NCBI GenBank assembly: GCA_012934845.2
Contig: WNNJ02002095.1
Location: 51,236 to 115,235 of the forward strand
Origin: Pomphorhynchus laevis
Taxonomy: Eukaryota > Acanthocephala > Palaeacanthocephala > Echinorhynchida > Pomphorhynchidae
DNA: 64,000 nt
Direction of reading: 5' to 3'
This document shows positions 32,266-44,290 of the stretch, piece after piece (the first letter of the stretch is position 1; each line of letters starts with the position of its first letter). The notes under the pieces are model-generated. The model ran no database searches. It saw only the letters and a list, made by a program, of their open reading frames with translations, and had not been told where the DNA came from. Both the position numbers and the translations under genes were made by a program.

Positions 32266-35200
32266 GTCGAGTTATCAACCAATTTGACGACTCCTTTATT
32301 GAGGCAAAATCCAGTATCAGTTGCAAACCCTCGTCTTTCTCAGTCAGCGACAATATGTTTTGATTATTGATGTCGATATTCTCCTTTTTAAGCCGATTTG
32401 CTATGACACACTGGTCTTTGCTTCGTTCAAACGCGCTCACGGCAGTGTCATATGGACTGCATATTGCCAATGATGCATTATATTGCCGTTTTACTTCTGA
32501 GATGAGATTCATTATCCCCAACCTACCCATTCTGATAAAAATTGCAAATAACTGTGAACTGTTCTCACTTACTTCATGGTCTAGCAATCTAGTCACCAGC
32601 TCGGTGTATATTTGGTCTCGTAAATCAGTAAACCAACTGGGATTGCACACAGTCGTTCTCGTCAAGAAGATCCATCTACTTTGCAGTGCCTGTGTAAATA
32701 CTGTGTGCATTGAGTGTGCGTCCAATTCTGCCATTGTGCTCAGTTTTTCAATAATTTGTCTCCACTCATCCGTACAGGCTAGTACATACCGTTTCACGTA
32801 TTCTTTGTCTCTGATCGGGGCTCCCGAAATCGATATACCATCTGTATTTATGTGTACGTTCGTATCCGCGAATACACACAGTGAAGCACTTTATTTTGAC
32901 TGAATCAGAAGTCTACATTTAGATGGATTCACTATGTATCTGTATTGAGGACCGATGTTCGTTAGTGTATCCCATACTTGCTTTAGCTCGTCGATAATAA
33001 CAGCGAAATTTGCATCGTCTGCGTACCATCGCTGGTATATGTCTAATATGTTTACTCCAATGCGTTTAATTAAAGGAGTTGGCAATGTCGTAAATGCTGC
33101 AACGGCTAAAGGGTCATTTTGCGTGAACCCTTTCAGTAGCATTGATCTTGCGTGTAGGTATATTCTGTAACATACATCGACTAGCCACTGTAATCTCCTT
33201 TAAAGCACTGATCTCATTTTCAAGTCCATATGCGACTATTTCATATCTCTCTTCGTTTATCAAACCTTTTTCCTTTAACGTCATGCAATACGCCGATGAC
33301 ATCCTCATCTATGCTCATGCACCCGCAAATCGCATACACGATATCGGCAATTCTGCCTCCAACTGTCTTTCTTCTATCTACGAACGTCTCTCCAATCTTA
33401 ATCTCGCTCTAAACCCCGACAAGTCTAAAATAATGTGGATCCTCCCCCCGTAAACCAAACATATCTCCTCCCACTGTATCTTTTGCCTCATTGATCATCC
33501 CCATAGTCCACAATCTCACTTTCTTAGACTTCCATTTCGATGATCACCTTTCCCTTAAACACTTCGTCCGTGACAAGGTTCGCTCGTCTAACTTAATTCT
33601 CCGTGACATCCGACGTATACGCTCCCTTATCGACTTCCGTTCTTGTATGTATCTTCTTTCATCGCTTCTTTTCCTTAAAATCGATTACTGCCTTAGCCTT
33701 TTCGCCAATTCTCCAAAATCCATCATCCTTCTACTACAACGCATAATCAACTCCGCCGTTCGAGTGCTCTTTCGTCTCCATCGCTTTGACCACATATCCA
33801 CATATCTTGCCCAACTCTCCTGGCCCACCATCCACATCCGCATCAAACTCCGCCTTCTTCCCGTAACTTTTCGTATCATCGCTATCGGCTCCCCATCGTT
33901 CATCAACCTTCCTTTCTTAGACGACACTCGCCCCACATCGCTATCGCGCTGCGTTCTCGTCATACCCTCTTACTCCACGTTCCCAATTACTCCAACAACT
34001 ACGGTCTCCGATCCTTCCTCGTCGCCGCCTCACTCGCCTGGAATCAACTCCCTCTCGACGTCCGCCGCGCTCCCTCCTTTATCACATTCAAACACCTCCT
34101 TCGTTCACACCTTCTCGACACATGATTTACATTTTTGTTGTGGTCATGTAAGCGTACGCTGGCACGCATTTGCCACGTTAAATAAATCTTTTTTCTCTTG
34201 AAATATCCTCTTTCCTATGTCATCGTTATTCCACCGCGTAGATGTTTTGCAGGTTTCTTGCTAGAGATGGACGAACTTTACCAACTTTTGCTAATGCAAG
34301 CTGTCTACACGCTTTATTAAACGCATTTTTCGCGTCAATACTCAGTATTGCACACTCCGCGTCTTATGAAATCTTTCTGATATAGAGTGAATAGCATATT
34401 CAACACCTACGCGTCGAGCATCGCATAATTGTTCTGTTTTTGTTACTGTTTGTGATGGTTGTTTGATGACGCTGCCTATGACTTCGCCGATTACTCAACG
34501 CACAATCTCCCCTACACCAATCGGCCTTATCCCTGGATATTTGAGTGGTATCAAACGACTCGCAACAAGTGCTTCCATAGTTTTGAGACATACGGGTTCC
34601 GTAGCTATCCTACGTGTTAGCTGTGCAATAGCTTCGGCTAATCTGAGAGAATGATGTCTGAACAATGTAAGCATTCTTTGGAACTCGAACGCTGTTATTC
34701 CTGATGGGCCAGCACCACCTCGTATTTTCAATGCGGTTGGGATTATTTGATTCCCATCAATCGATAAAAATTCAATGGCATGGTTTGGCACAAAATCAAT
34801 TATATGCTGCTTCAGCTTTCCTTCCTCAGCTGTTTCACTTGCGTTGGGATGGAGTTCTTGTAAAATGTTCTCAACTGTTCTTCCTCCAATTCCTGGTTTA
34901 GGGATAAAACCGCGTTTGTGCCTGGGCAATCATCCTTAAGCAGTCTAAGAGCCGTATTAGTTTTTCCTTTCCGAACAAGTTCACAAAATCGCTTCTGCCA
35001 ATTTGTTGATCCTCTTGACTCTGACATATCCCGCAGCGAGCGCTGAAGGAATCTTGCTATGAAAAGAAGTTCCGTCAACTTGCCAGACTTCCATAGATCA
35101 ATGTGTCTCTGTAATGTTTCTCGAAGTTCTCTGATCTTGCGTGTAGGTATATTCTGTAACAGACATTGACAAGCCACTGTAACCTCCTTTGAAGCACTGC

Positions 35201-35640
35201 TTTCATTTGCAAGTCCATATGCGACTATTTCATATTTCGAGCAAATAATGTCAATGAATTCATTGCTTGCTCCGCATATAGGTAAACCGAATAGATTTGG
35301 TCTTTAGGATATGACCTCGTTAAATGCGTCTTCCATATTTACCGCTTCAGAATGTGCAGCTATAATCTCAATTTGAAACATTGGAGCAGGAAAATTTATA
35401 CTTGTGGAATTTTTTTTCGGTCAGCCAGCCTAACAGATAAATTTGTCTGTTCACTATGGTCGTCGGAAACGGCGAGTTTCTGATTTTCGCAGTTCTTCGC
35501 AACGCAGTCTGTGCAATGTTTTCTGTTTTAGCACATCTGCATCCCCGGCAAATTGCATTTTGTCCGTTGCATTCGCAGCATCTTTGGGATTGCCGGGGCT
35601 TTCCTTTAGTCACTGAAAGTTCGAGCGGGACGATTATATG
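32085..35640 (-). mobile_element. RLE-type LINE, copy 1, nearly complete but broken and interrupted
   Basis: Read on the minus strand: a Cys-rich N-terminal motif (RCCECNGQNAICRGCRCAKTE, 35613-35500), a linker (35177-34930), the RT start (GGAGPSGITAFEFQR, PGIRPIGVGE), motif A DAKNAFNKACRQLA near 34300, then after an inserted LINE the motif B/C region (GFTQNDPLAVAAF, RWYADDANF, 33142-32891), the thumb (LQSRWIFLTRTT) and the zinc motif RYGWTPTY...CCYGLKF...HALS with RHNDLKK in a neighbouring frame. This order is that of RT proteins with a C-terminal restriction-like endonuclease; the endonuclease itself is lost beyond 32085. Several frame breaks. A second, partial copy of the segment AYGLENEISALKE at 33150-33250 shows a rearrangement. 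Confidence 0.8.
33250..34205 (+). mobile_element. CR1/L2-like LINE nested in the RLE LINE
   Basis: Encodes RT motif C (MQYADDILIYAH) with SIYERLSNLNLALNPDKSKI, then, in a second frame, LTFLDFHFDDHLSLKHFVRD through LKIDYCLSLFANSPKSII and FDHISTYLAQLSWPTIHIRI. 3' end GTAAGCGTACGCTGGCACGC, then ATTTGCCACGTTAAATAAATC. It lies in opposite orientation inside the RLE LINE and so is the younger of the two. 5'-truncated, as usual for LINEs. Confidence 0.85.
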
Positions 35641-35649
35641 TTATTTAAA

Positions 35650-35725
35650 AAACCTTTTGGACGACAATAAACCTTTTGGACTACATGAAACCTTTTGAAC
35701 GACAGGAAACCTTTTAGACGACAGT
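35650..35725. repeat. 19-bp tandem repeat, four units
   Basis: Units of AAACCTTTTGGACGACAAT type with two to four changes each (GGACTACATG, GAACGACAGG, AGACGACAGT). Located at the 5' edge of the RLE LINE, so it could be part of its 5' UTR, where LINEs sometimes carry tandem repeats. Confidence 0.8.
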
Positions 35726-36029
35726 GAAGAGTTATTTTAAGTAAAAACATTATATCAAAATGATTTATTTTTGTCATTGCTATAGTGAAAACCCAAATTG
35801 AACAAGTCATCTGGACTCCATGACCAAACGTCTGCACATGTCTTCTTTCAATAAGCATAAAGTTTGATCAAATCCATTTACGTGGCCTGCCTGGAGAACA
35901 TGATTTGCAATGACTGACGTGAAATTTGCAATTTCACCTCGGTTTAGGGCATCAAATAAAATCGTATTTTTCTTGAGTCTATAATAATTTTTGAATATTA
36001 TGTGTAATTGTAAAAAAACAAACGAAATT
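35726..36029. other. Unassigned stretch
   Basis: AT-rich DNA between the 19-bp repeat and the next LINE fragment; no supported frame. Confidence 0.35.
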
Positions 36030-36770
36030 GCAGCTTTGAGAACAATGTATTAGTTTCTGAGCAACACGGTTTTCTCAACGGCTTTTCGACTGTCACAAAT
36101 CTACTTACAGCCAATCTCGATTGGTCAGCTAATAAAGTAGACTCCACAGATATCGACATCATATTTTTTGATTTTTCAAAAGCATTTGAAAGTGTAGATC
36201 ACGGATTGATCCTTGAACAACTAACAAACAGTAGTACTACATTTATGCTTGTTAGATGGATGCAATCGTTTTTACGCAATTTCAATTATTGTGAACATGT
36301 AGATAATTTCGACTTTTCTTTGCGGCCATGTAATATAGGAATGCCCCAAAGTTTAGTATTAGGCCCCTTGTTATTCGGTGTATACATCAACGATTTTCCT
36401 GAATTCATCGAGACTCCGATGCTTTTTTACGTAGATGATTTGAAAATTTGAAGAGCGGTTCATTCACCCAGTGATATAGCTGTGCTGCAACGGGACATTG
36501 ATAAAGTCGGAAGTGGTCTGTTCTCAATAAGTTAACCGTGAATATATCAAAATGCAAAAATTTACGTGGTTTTGGCAAAGTTGTTCAATGTAAATCATTA
36601 GCTATTTATAACTATCAAGACATCGATATAGAACGCGTTGGCAACCATAATGACTTGGGAGTGTAAATAAACAATGATTTGAGTACTGCCACAAATACTG
36701 AACATGTGTGTTCTAATGCTTATAAGGTGATTGGTCTAATAATAACGATTTTCTTACAAAAAATTAAATA
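36030..36770 (+). mobile_element. LINE RT fragment (third family)
   Basis: Encodes TDIDIIFFDFSKAFESVDHG (motif A), WMQSFLRNF, GMPQSLVLGPLLFGVYINDF (motif B) and MLFYVDDLKI (motif C, YVDD in place of YADD), then AVLQRDIDKVG. This is the palm of a non-LTR RT; the closing SGLFSIS loses frame. It differs from the CR1-like family in sequence and is cut at about 36770 by the end of the next LINE. Confidence 0.78.
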
Positions 36771-39700
36771 CAGGATAAATAGGATAGATAAATAAGTTAG
36801 AAAAGACAAAAAAATAACAGAAGACAAAAGGTTTATCATCTTTTACCTTCCGTCACCATAATAATCACGGCCTCATGTCCGGAGGGATCTGAGCCCCACA
36901 GTCAATCTAACACGCCGCTCTCCGACTGAACCACCCTGGGGCTTTCAACCCTGAAGAGCCCAATCGAGGCAGACTATACTGGGTAATCGAGATATGATCA
37001 ACTTTAGAAACCTTAGACATTGCTATAGGGGACGTCCTCTAGAAAATAAGACTAATCCCGAGATAGGCCAAGTGCCCTAGAGACGCACCTGGATTTTCCC
37101 ATTTAATGACAGATGCTGGACGCGTTTCAGGGCCCACCTAGCTCTCTTCAGATACGGTTAAGTATATCCAGGTCAACTTACACCGATCAGTTCATCGTAA
37201 CGGTGAACCCCAGGTATTTTACTCGACTCGTGAAGACAGGAAGTGGTTGATTAGTCAAAATCGAGGAGAGCGCAGAGAGTGCTAATCTCTTAAGTTTCTT
37301 CCTTGTTGCAGGGGCGCGATGAAAGACAACCACCTGCGATTTAGCAGAGCTTAGAATAAGATTGGACTAGCGTAACTAGTCTTTTAATCTTAAAAAGAAA
37401 CGGCTGATGTCCGAGACCACATCGTTACACCCGCGTCCAGAGAACAGGGTTGTGGTATTATCAGCGTATAGCACTAGACGTTGTTCGCGTTTAAATATTT
37501 CAAAGAGTTCAATGGAAGCCTCAAGATATAAGATAGGAGAGAGAATGGAGCCTTGAGGCACACACGTAATAGGGTAGAACTGACGCGCATCATTGTCGTC
37601 TTCATAATAGAATCGCTTGGTGTACAGCAGTATCTCCACCCTGTTAATAATTTTCGCAGGCAACCCGAGGGACCTGAGAGAAGAGACAACAAATTGAATG
37701 GAGATGCGGTCAAATGCAGCAGAAAAATCAAGGAAAACAGCCACAACAAGTTGATGACCATTCTCCTGACAAAACTGATGCACTTCACCTACCACTGAAT
37801 GGACCTAGCAACGTTTGACGAACCCATAGAAACCAGGTGGAATTAAATTTCGCATACTCAGATGATCGCGGATTCTGTGTGCAACCGCTCTTTCGTAAAT
37901 CGTGACGAGGGAATTTTGAATTTAAATGGGCCGTAGGTCTTTAGGACAAGAGACCGGATACTTTTTTGGTATAAAAATTCTCCTGCTAATATTGATGACG
38001 GCCACATCGGATGGGGTGGCTAACAGCATTGTGACGGCCACCTCCCTTCTTTGTTCAGCTGTCAAAAGCTGACAGACACGAGAAGAGAGTGGAGTGACGG
38101 ATTTGGAGGTGCCCGAAAGATATCCCCAGGCATTGAGAATATCTGTGACAGATAAGTATCTACTCCTGAAGTATCGCCAAGGCGGGATTGGTTGCAGTGA
38201 TCGAGTGGCTCCATAATTGTGCAGGGATAGTGACTCCTTCAAAACTTAGTCAAGACCTATATTACCAATCCAACCAAATGCCCTATCCCTTCAACAAACA
38301 AACTTTTCCTTGTTGAAAATCTTTCAAAAGGAAGACTGGGATGGATTAAGGAAAGCAATGCTAGCCCTATCCTTACCCAGTTGGAACCTATACATAGTGC
38401 TCCAATATTCTTTCGAGAGAACTTGCCTGGCAGAGGCAGAGATATTGTGAAGACGAGTTTTGACCGAGTGGGACTGAAAATGCGACCTTTATAGGTTGTC
38501 GAAAGCAACGCGGTAGCTTGCGAAGAGATGTAGGATCTAAATTAGGTTAAATTCTCAATACCAATTCGAGGGAAGCGTTGGATAGCTAGTTGAAAGAAAG
38601 CCACTCTGATCGGGTCAAAGTGGAATCTCCTACGAAGCAGCGTATTTTTATCTATCTGCCAGCGAATTAGGTCATGAGAGGTGGACAGATGTTGTCGCGA
38701 CTGCTTCGTACAAGAGAGTTTTAACAACCACCTCTCATGGAGCAGTAATAAGTCAAAGAGTGAATTCGTAGATGTGCAATGAAAGGTTTGGGACGGTGGT
38801 TTATGTATAAGATAACCGTTCCTGGCTCTGCATAGTGCTGCATTAATCCAACGACCAGTTCTGTAGTTGAAGTCACCTAGTATCATGTCGTAACCGCTGT
38901 CAATAATCCTATTCAGGAGGTCCCGGTTCTTGAGAATCTCTCCTGGACGGATGTAGGCATTGGCTAGACTGAGGCGCTTACCGCTCTTACTGAGTGAAAC
39001 TACTAAACATGAAAGGGCGGGACAAGAATAATTTTAAAGGAGGGAGGATCTTAAAGAGCATTTAACTAAGGTCAAGATTCCTTGAGATGAAGAGGAGTTA
39101 GGAGGGGTTATGTACGGAGTATAGTGGGAACAAATGTGCTTAGGTATGAATCGAGTAATGCACTGGGGGATACGTATAGACCGCGTCTCCTGAAGGACTA
39201 TAACATCTGCATCTCTATCAGATAGAAGTCTAAGGGCAGAAGCTCCTCCCGAATTCCAATGAAGGATATTCAGTGGAAAAGGCCCACGAGTACTCTGCAT
39301 TGTGTTAGGTCAGCTGTATGGGATTGCCACACGCCTATAGAGCGCTAGGGGCAGAAGGGTTACTCCCTCCTTCCCTAACGCTATCTAGAGTGGGCACTTG
39401 CCCTCGGGTATTATCATAATTTCCCTTGCCATTAAGCTTCCGCTTGAGTAACTTCCCCACTTTCTGAGGAGGAATAGAATGGGCCGAAGCCCCTCTTTTA
39501 TTGGAAGCCGGAACATTAATCGGCTTGATCGCTGGTTACGAGACTAAGGCTGAAGCAAATTGTGTTAACATGGCCTCCATGTTGGCTAAAGTATCACGCT
39601 TATTGGCTTCGATACTCTGTAGAATGTCATTATCGGACATCCTGGCAGGCGCACAGTTGGTTATAGCCGGAAGTTTTGCTTGAGTAGATGATGGACGAGC

Positions 39701-40450
39701 GAAGTCCCTTACGTATTGTTTAAAAACCGCACATTTCCGGTACCAGGCCGGATGGGAACCATTGCAGTTTGGGTAAAGGGGCTGAGTGTCGAATTTCCCG
39801 CCTTTAATAAGACTCGCCCCGGAGGCGAGGGTGCAGACCCCACAGGTCTTAGCGTCAACACAGCTGAAACCCCAATACCCCCACTTGTGACATACATTGC
39901 AATGTGGGTATGTAAGGTCATCAGAGTCAAGTACAGTAAACCAGAGATTAAAATCCAGGAACGGGTTACAGGCCGAGTTGACCAGCACATCCCAATGGTC
40001 GGCTGAAGTGGTACAGAACGCTATGGGAAGCGCCATCCTACTTTTACTTGTAAACGTCCTAACCGAAGAAAGATTGAATGTCATCTTTAGGGCAACCATG
40101 TCACTTTCCTCTGGATGAGGCGGAAAATTGTCAATCTTGAGCGAGGTTAGGATCGGATTGAGTTAAATGTCACCTAAATGAGAGAGATTCTCCTTGACGT
40201 ATTTCATATATTCTATGACCAAGTCTCCAGAAGTAAAGGAAATCTTAACCTACTTCAAATATCTTGACTGCGTTGAAAAGAACTCGGTTGTTGTAGTTAG
40301 AGACAAATTTCCTTAGGAATATACTAAGTTATGCCTTTCTAGAGGCTCCTTGAGGGTAATTATAGTTAGATTTTTTAATTTAGGAATGGGGAAAGTAACC
40401 CCGCACCCGGCGAAATAACAGTTGAAATTGTACTAACCTTGAAGTCTGTA
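36770..40450 (-). mobile_element. Jockey/I-like LINE, nearly full length, broken
   Basis: Minus-strand order is canonical. ORF1 (40450-39536) ends in zinc knuckles, C-x2-C-H-x-W-G-Y-x4-C-x5-CGVC, then HPAWYRKCAVFK. The APE endonuclease follows (39300-38540): NILHWNSGGASALRLL, DADVIVLQETRS, MILGDFNYRTGRW and STSHDLI. Then the RT (38500-37376): AVFLDFSAAFDRI, CVPQGSILSPILYL and LVLYADNTTT, in which the catalytic YADD reads YADN. The 3' UTR runs to about 36770 and contains a tRNA-like block and the segment found also in the dynein intron. A 5' portion of the same family is at 59330-60870. Frames are broken in several places. Confidence 0.82.
36869..36943 (-). other. tRNA-like block in the LINE 3' UTR
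   Basis: The minus strand reads GGTGGTTCAGTCGGAGAGCG, a good pol III A box/D-arm, and about 30 bases later GTGGGGCTCAGATCCCTCC, a B box/T-arm-like hairpin. The acceptor and anticodon stems do not close, so it is not a working tRNA gene. It may be a tRNA-derived module shared with a SINE. Confidence 0.55.
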
Positions 40451-40780
40451 TTAGCGGAAGGAGTCATTTTTTATACCTTTTGCTGTATCCAATTTGCTTG
40501 AAAAACTCGTTTTGTTAAAATCCTTCGATAGCTCCGTCACACTGTACTGTATCATGATTTTCTGTAATTGGTCTGATTATACGCACATTGTCACACTTCA
40601 CACAATTTCACTTTGTACTTTAATTTTTACTCATGTGTTATGCCGACTGCTGTATGCTGCTCCGTGTGTACCCACGTAATTCAATAGAGCGTATTCGTTA
40701 AGAGAGCGTACTTCATACAGCTAACAGGCTAGCACCGATGTTGAAATCAATGTCCTACTTTGAAAAAGTAAAAGTACTTC
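40451..40780. other. Unassigned stretch between two LINEs
   Basis: No frame or repeat recognised. Confidence 0.35.
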
Positions 40781-41570
40781 CGCATGAAACCGTCAAGTAG
40801 ACCCGCCTGTGCATCGATATGCTTATGGTTTGGCAAATTTTTAATCACTCGAATAATCCTGGTCATGGGTCTGATTTTCTTAGGCTTCCATTTCGACAAC
40901 CGACTTTCACTTAAACTTTTTGTTAGAGATAAAGTACGCTCGTCTACTTTGATTTTTCGCAACCGCCGTCAAATTCGTAGATTGATCAATTTCCCTACTT
41001 GTATGACTCTCACATCTTCACTTCTTTTATTAAGACTTGATAATTGTTTTAGTCTACTTTTCAACTCACCTAAATCCATTCTTCTTCCACTACAACGCAT
41101 CGTAGACGCAGGCATCCGAATTCTCCTTGGTCTTCTCTTTTTGATCATACATCTCACCATCTTGCTTTACTCGATTTGCCTACCATTTATTGTCATGTTC
41201 AAATTCGTCTTCTTACATTGCTTTTCGCCTTATAACTTTTCATACCCGTTCATTTCTCAACCTTCCCTTTCTCGACTATTCTCGTCCTGTTTACTGTTCT
41301 TTGCGTTCTCTTAATTCCCTTCTTTTACATGTTCAAAACTACTCTACCCTCTTTATCTTCCGTAACTTGTTTGTGGCTGCTCCTATCTCGTGGAATTATC
41401 TGCCCATTCATATACGGCAATCAACCTCAATGCCGTGCTTCAAACGCAAAATCCGATCCAATTTAAACAATTTAAGAAATTTATCTGTATGACTTTTGCT
41501 GTTTTTTAGTTAGTGGACTTGTAAGCGTGCAGCTGTCACGCATTTGCCACTTTAAATAAATTATCGTTGT
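40780..41570 (+). mobile_element. CR1/L2-like LINE fragment with 3' end
   Basis: Encodes IFLGFHFDNRLSLKLFVRDK, LIFRNRRQIRRLINF and SPKSILLPLQRIVDAGIRIL, parallel to the copies at 30.8 and 33.5 kb but more diverged (RLDNCFSL for KIDYCLSL). The 3' end reads GTAAGCGTGCAGCTGTCACGC, where the loop has changed while the GCGTG/CACGC stem is kept, then ATTTGCCACTTTAAATAAAT. Confidence 0.82.
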
Positions 41571-42560
41571 TGCTGCTAGTCGTGCATCATAATCCATTAT
41601 CACATCATTAGTTTGATGGTCCATTTTTTGAATATTTAAGATTTTTTATGGAAATTCTAGGACTACGGCGAATTTTATGTTTGTTATAATTGTCTGCTTG
41701 ATTTTTGATCATTTCTAACTGAATAATGTCGAACGCCTTCATTATTTCAAAATCATGAAATTCGAGGTTTAATATCTGATGAATAATGATCTTAATCCAT
41801 ATATGAGTTCATCGCGTATGAACATATTATAATGTTCTGTGGCCGCAACAGCTTCAAATACAGCTCTTTGTCTAGAAATTCAATTGGGTGAATAAATTAA
41901 TAAAGTAGTTGATAGATACACCGCATGTAATTACTTGGCTGATGATATGTGAATACTTCGTTACGGGACTTGATGTATCGTTTGTTAAGACGAGTTATTA
42001 CTTCACTGTATGAGTCGACATATCGGTCAGTAAATTAACGACGCCACATGATTCACCAAAAAATCTAATTTGTGTTCATCGCTGAGTTCTTGTATTATTA
42101 TTGTTCAGCTTAAAGTTAAAACTGTCTAGTTTAAAGTTAAAACCATACATCTGGTATGGTTTACCTAAGCGGTGGCTTCCGTTCCTTCCTTCATCAACTT
42201 ACAAAGGTTTCTGAACAAGCAACAAGCTTTATACAGCTGAAGTACAATGCACGAGCAAAAGATCTCTAGCTACAAAGGCACGAGCCAAGCTTTAGCGCAG
42301 ATATTATAATATCTGTGCATGATTTCCGTATTTGTGATTTATTATATTTTCTTTTTTTTCTGCAGTGAACCAGCCAATTAAGCCATGCTTTTATGTGCTG
42401 TTGAAACATTATTAATATATTATATATTATAATATATTATATTATTTAGCGCAGATATATGATATTTTGTTGATTTATATATTTTACTAATTTTTTAGGG
42501 AGAGCATTTTATTTATAGCTATAGAAAATTAGACAATATCACCAAAATTTGACTATAATA
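41571..42560. other. About 1 kb without recognisable features
   Basis: AT-rich, with a short direct duplication of TTTAAAGTTAAAAC near 42115-42145 and TATATTATAATATATTATAT near 42415-42445. No gene or element assigned. Confidence 0.4.
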
Positions 42561-44290
42561 CATTTCAATTAATAAAACTCAGGGTACGCTTTTTGTCCAG
42601 TACCAGCGCTAGCAGGATGGTCCCTCATTGATCGTGCAGCCCGGATGCACATTGATACAGGCTTGACCATAACGATGCTTATTTGCGAACGTAAGTTTCT
42701 TATCAGATCACTATAAGTGTGTAATCCCCTGCCCGCACTTAGTGGGGCAATTCTTTTGATCGTCAGGTCCGCCGCCGATCCAATAGCGCCGTTTCCTGCG
42801 ATGACAAAAGGAATGAACAATGCTCTTTCACACTTGCACAATCTATCTTTATAATTGGCCCGCTTTAGTCGCTTGTGATATTAGAAAGGGGTGGTGTTGT
42901 TGGAAGCATTTGACGGACTTAGGTGATTAGATGAGCAAACGTCCATCATGGACCGCTCCGTCGTGCTTTCAAGCAATCCACGGCATTCCACTTCCAGCCT
43001 GGCATCTCGATCTATTGTTGTTGATGATCTCTAAAAAATCATATTTTCATCAAGTGGTTAAAGTACTAGCTCGATTACCACATCAGAGCACACATTGGAC
43101 AGTTATTTTGCAACAAGGTCCCTTAGAATGTTATGCCTGATTGTTGGCATCATCCCGTCTGACATGAAAGAGTATGTATGAGTTATGCTGAATTTTTCTC
43201 CGCATTGGCATTTGTGTGGGACAAATGAAAGTTTCCAGCCGTAGCGTGCTGCAAAGGCATCGCGAAATTCAGCCGGGCTTAGGTTCAGGTTATTCGCGCG
43301 TAGAGGTTTGCAAGACAGCCACGATTATGCACCTTCAACTTTCGCAAGACATACGCGCGCCGATGGTGTCACTGTTGTCCAGTGCCTGCTGCTTGTTTGA
43401 GCATTGATTTGTGGCTTCTCATTCTTAATGAGATTTATTATATCTCTTTGGCATGATCGAAGTTCTTCTCCTATAAAGCCATCTAGTAATGGTTTGCTTA
43501 GTCTCCTGGAACGCTCCCAACCAATTCGGGACAAGCGGAGGGATCATTTATGCTAAGTCCACCTTCATTCAAAGGCAAAAAAACTGACTGCCTTACTCAT
43601 TTAGTTCGATCCCAATAATGGCTGGTATAAAATGTTGTTTAATGTAAAGTGATAGTTCGTCGTAGGCATCATTTGAGGTTAGACATACACGTCTGAGGAA
43701 AGCCCATTTAAATTGTAATGATTGCGTAAACGCGGCATATGCTATCTAGGGTTCCTCCTTTGCAATCTCGATTGGTCTGCTTACCAGCATCTTCCATTCT
43801 TTGACATTCGACTTCACAAATTCTTCAGTGTAGACTATATTACCAATGACAGACCCAAGTACACGCATTCCTGATGTCATTATGCTGATCTCAGCGTTTT
43901 GGAAAAAATTCCTTGCCTCTGATTGGTTACTGCTTTGAGTAAGGAGTTGGCACTTTTCTTTGTTTATGAAAAATCCATGGTGAGGCCCGATTTGACATAT
44001 TGCCTCCCACACCGCTAGCAAATCATCAGGCGTTCTAAGACAAATTCTGTCATCGGCATACCATCTGCGTATTACTCCTGGACAGATGTGTGTGAGGCAC
44101 GTTATAAGCGGTAGAGTGGCTGCTGCGAAGGCCAACATTGCCAAGGGATCTCCTTGTGTAAATTCCTCTTTAGATAATATTACTTCATCCTCAACTGAAA
44201 GTGTAGAGTTTATTCCGTAGATATTACGTGATATTGTCGTTAGCGCCGGAACCGTGAATCGTATATTCTCTAGCGCGAGCAGACGTTTTA
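42560..44290 (-). mobile_element. RLE-type LINE, copy 2 (RT core to C-terminus), broken
   Basis: 44144-43746 encodes QGDPLAMLAFAAATLPLI (motif B side), RRWYADDRICLRTP (motif C, YADD intact) and GPHHGFFINKEKCQLL, directly comparable with the copy at 33142-32891. The terminal part (42841-42569) reads FIPFVIAGNGAIGSAADL, then SIVMVKPVSMCIRAARSMR, matching the C-terminal signature of this protein family (LVF...G.M......F, then S.SLLRSA..CIRG.RS). The frame between is broken (43534-42900). The presence of the true C-terminus complements copy 1. Confidence 0.75.

Noticed and set aside
32367-32903. 178-codon plus-strand frame
   Set aside because: It is the antisense of the RLE LINE coding sequence (32797-32105), which has clear RT motifs.
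36869-36943. Functional tRNA gene
   Set aside because: A and B boxes fit, but acceptor and anticodon stems do not close and it lies inside a LINE 3' UTR.
39716-40118. Plus-strand frames of 96 and 73 codons
   Set aside because: Antisense of the zinc-knuckle ORF1 of the Jockey/I-like LINE.
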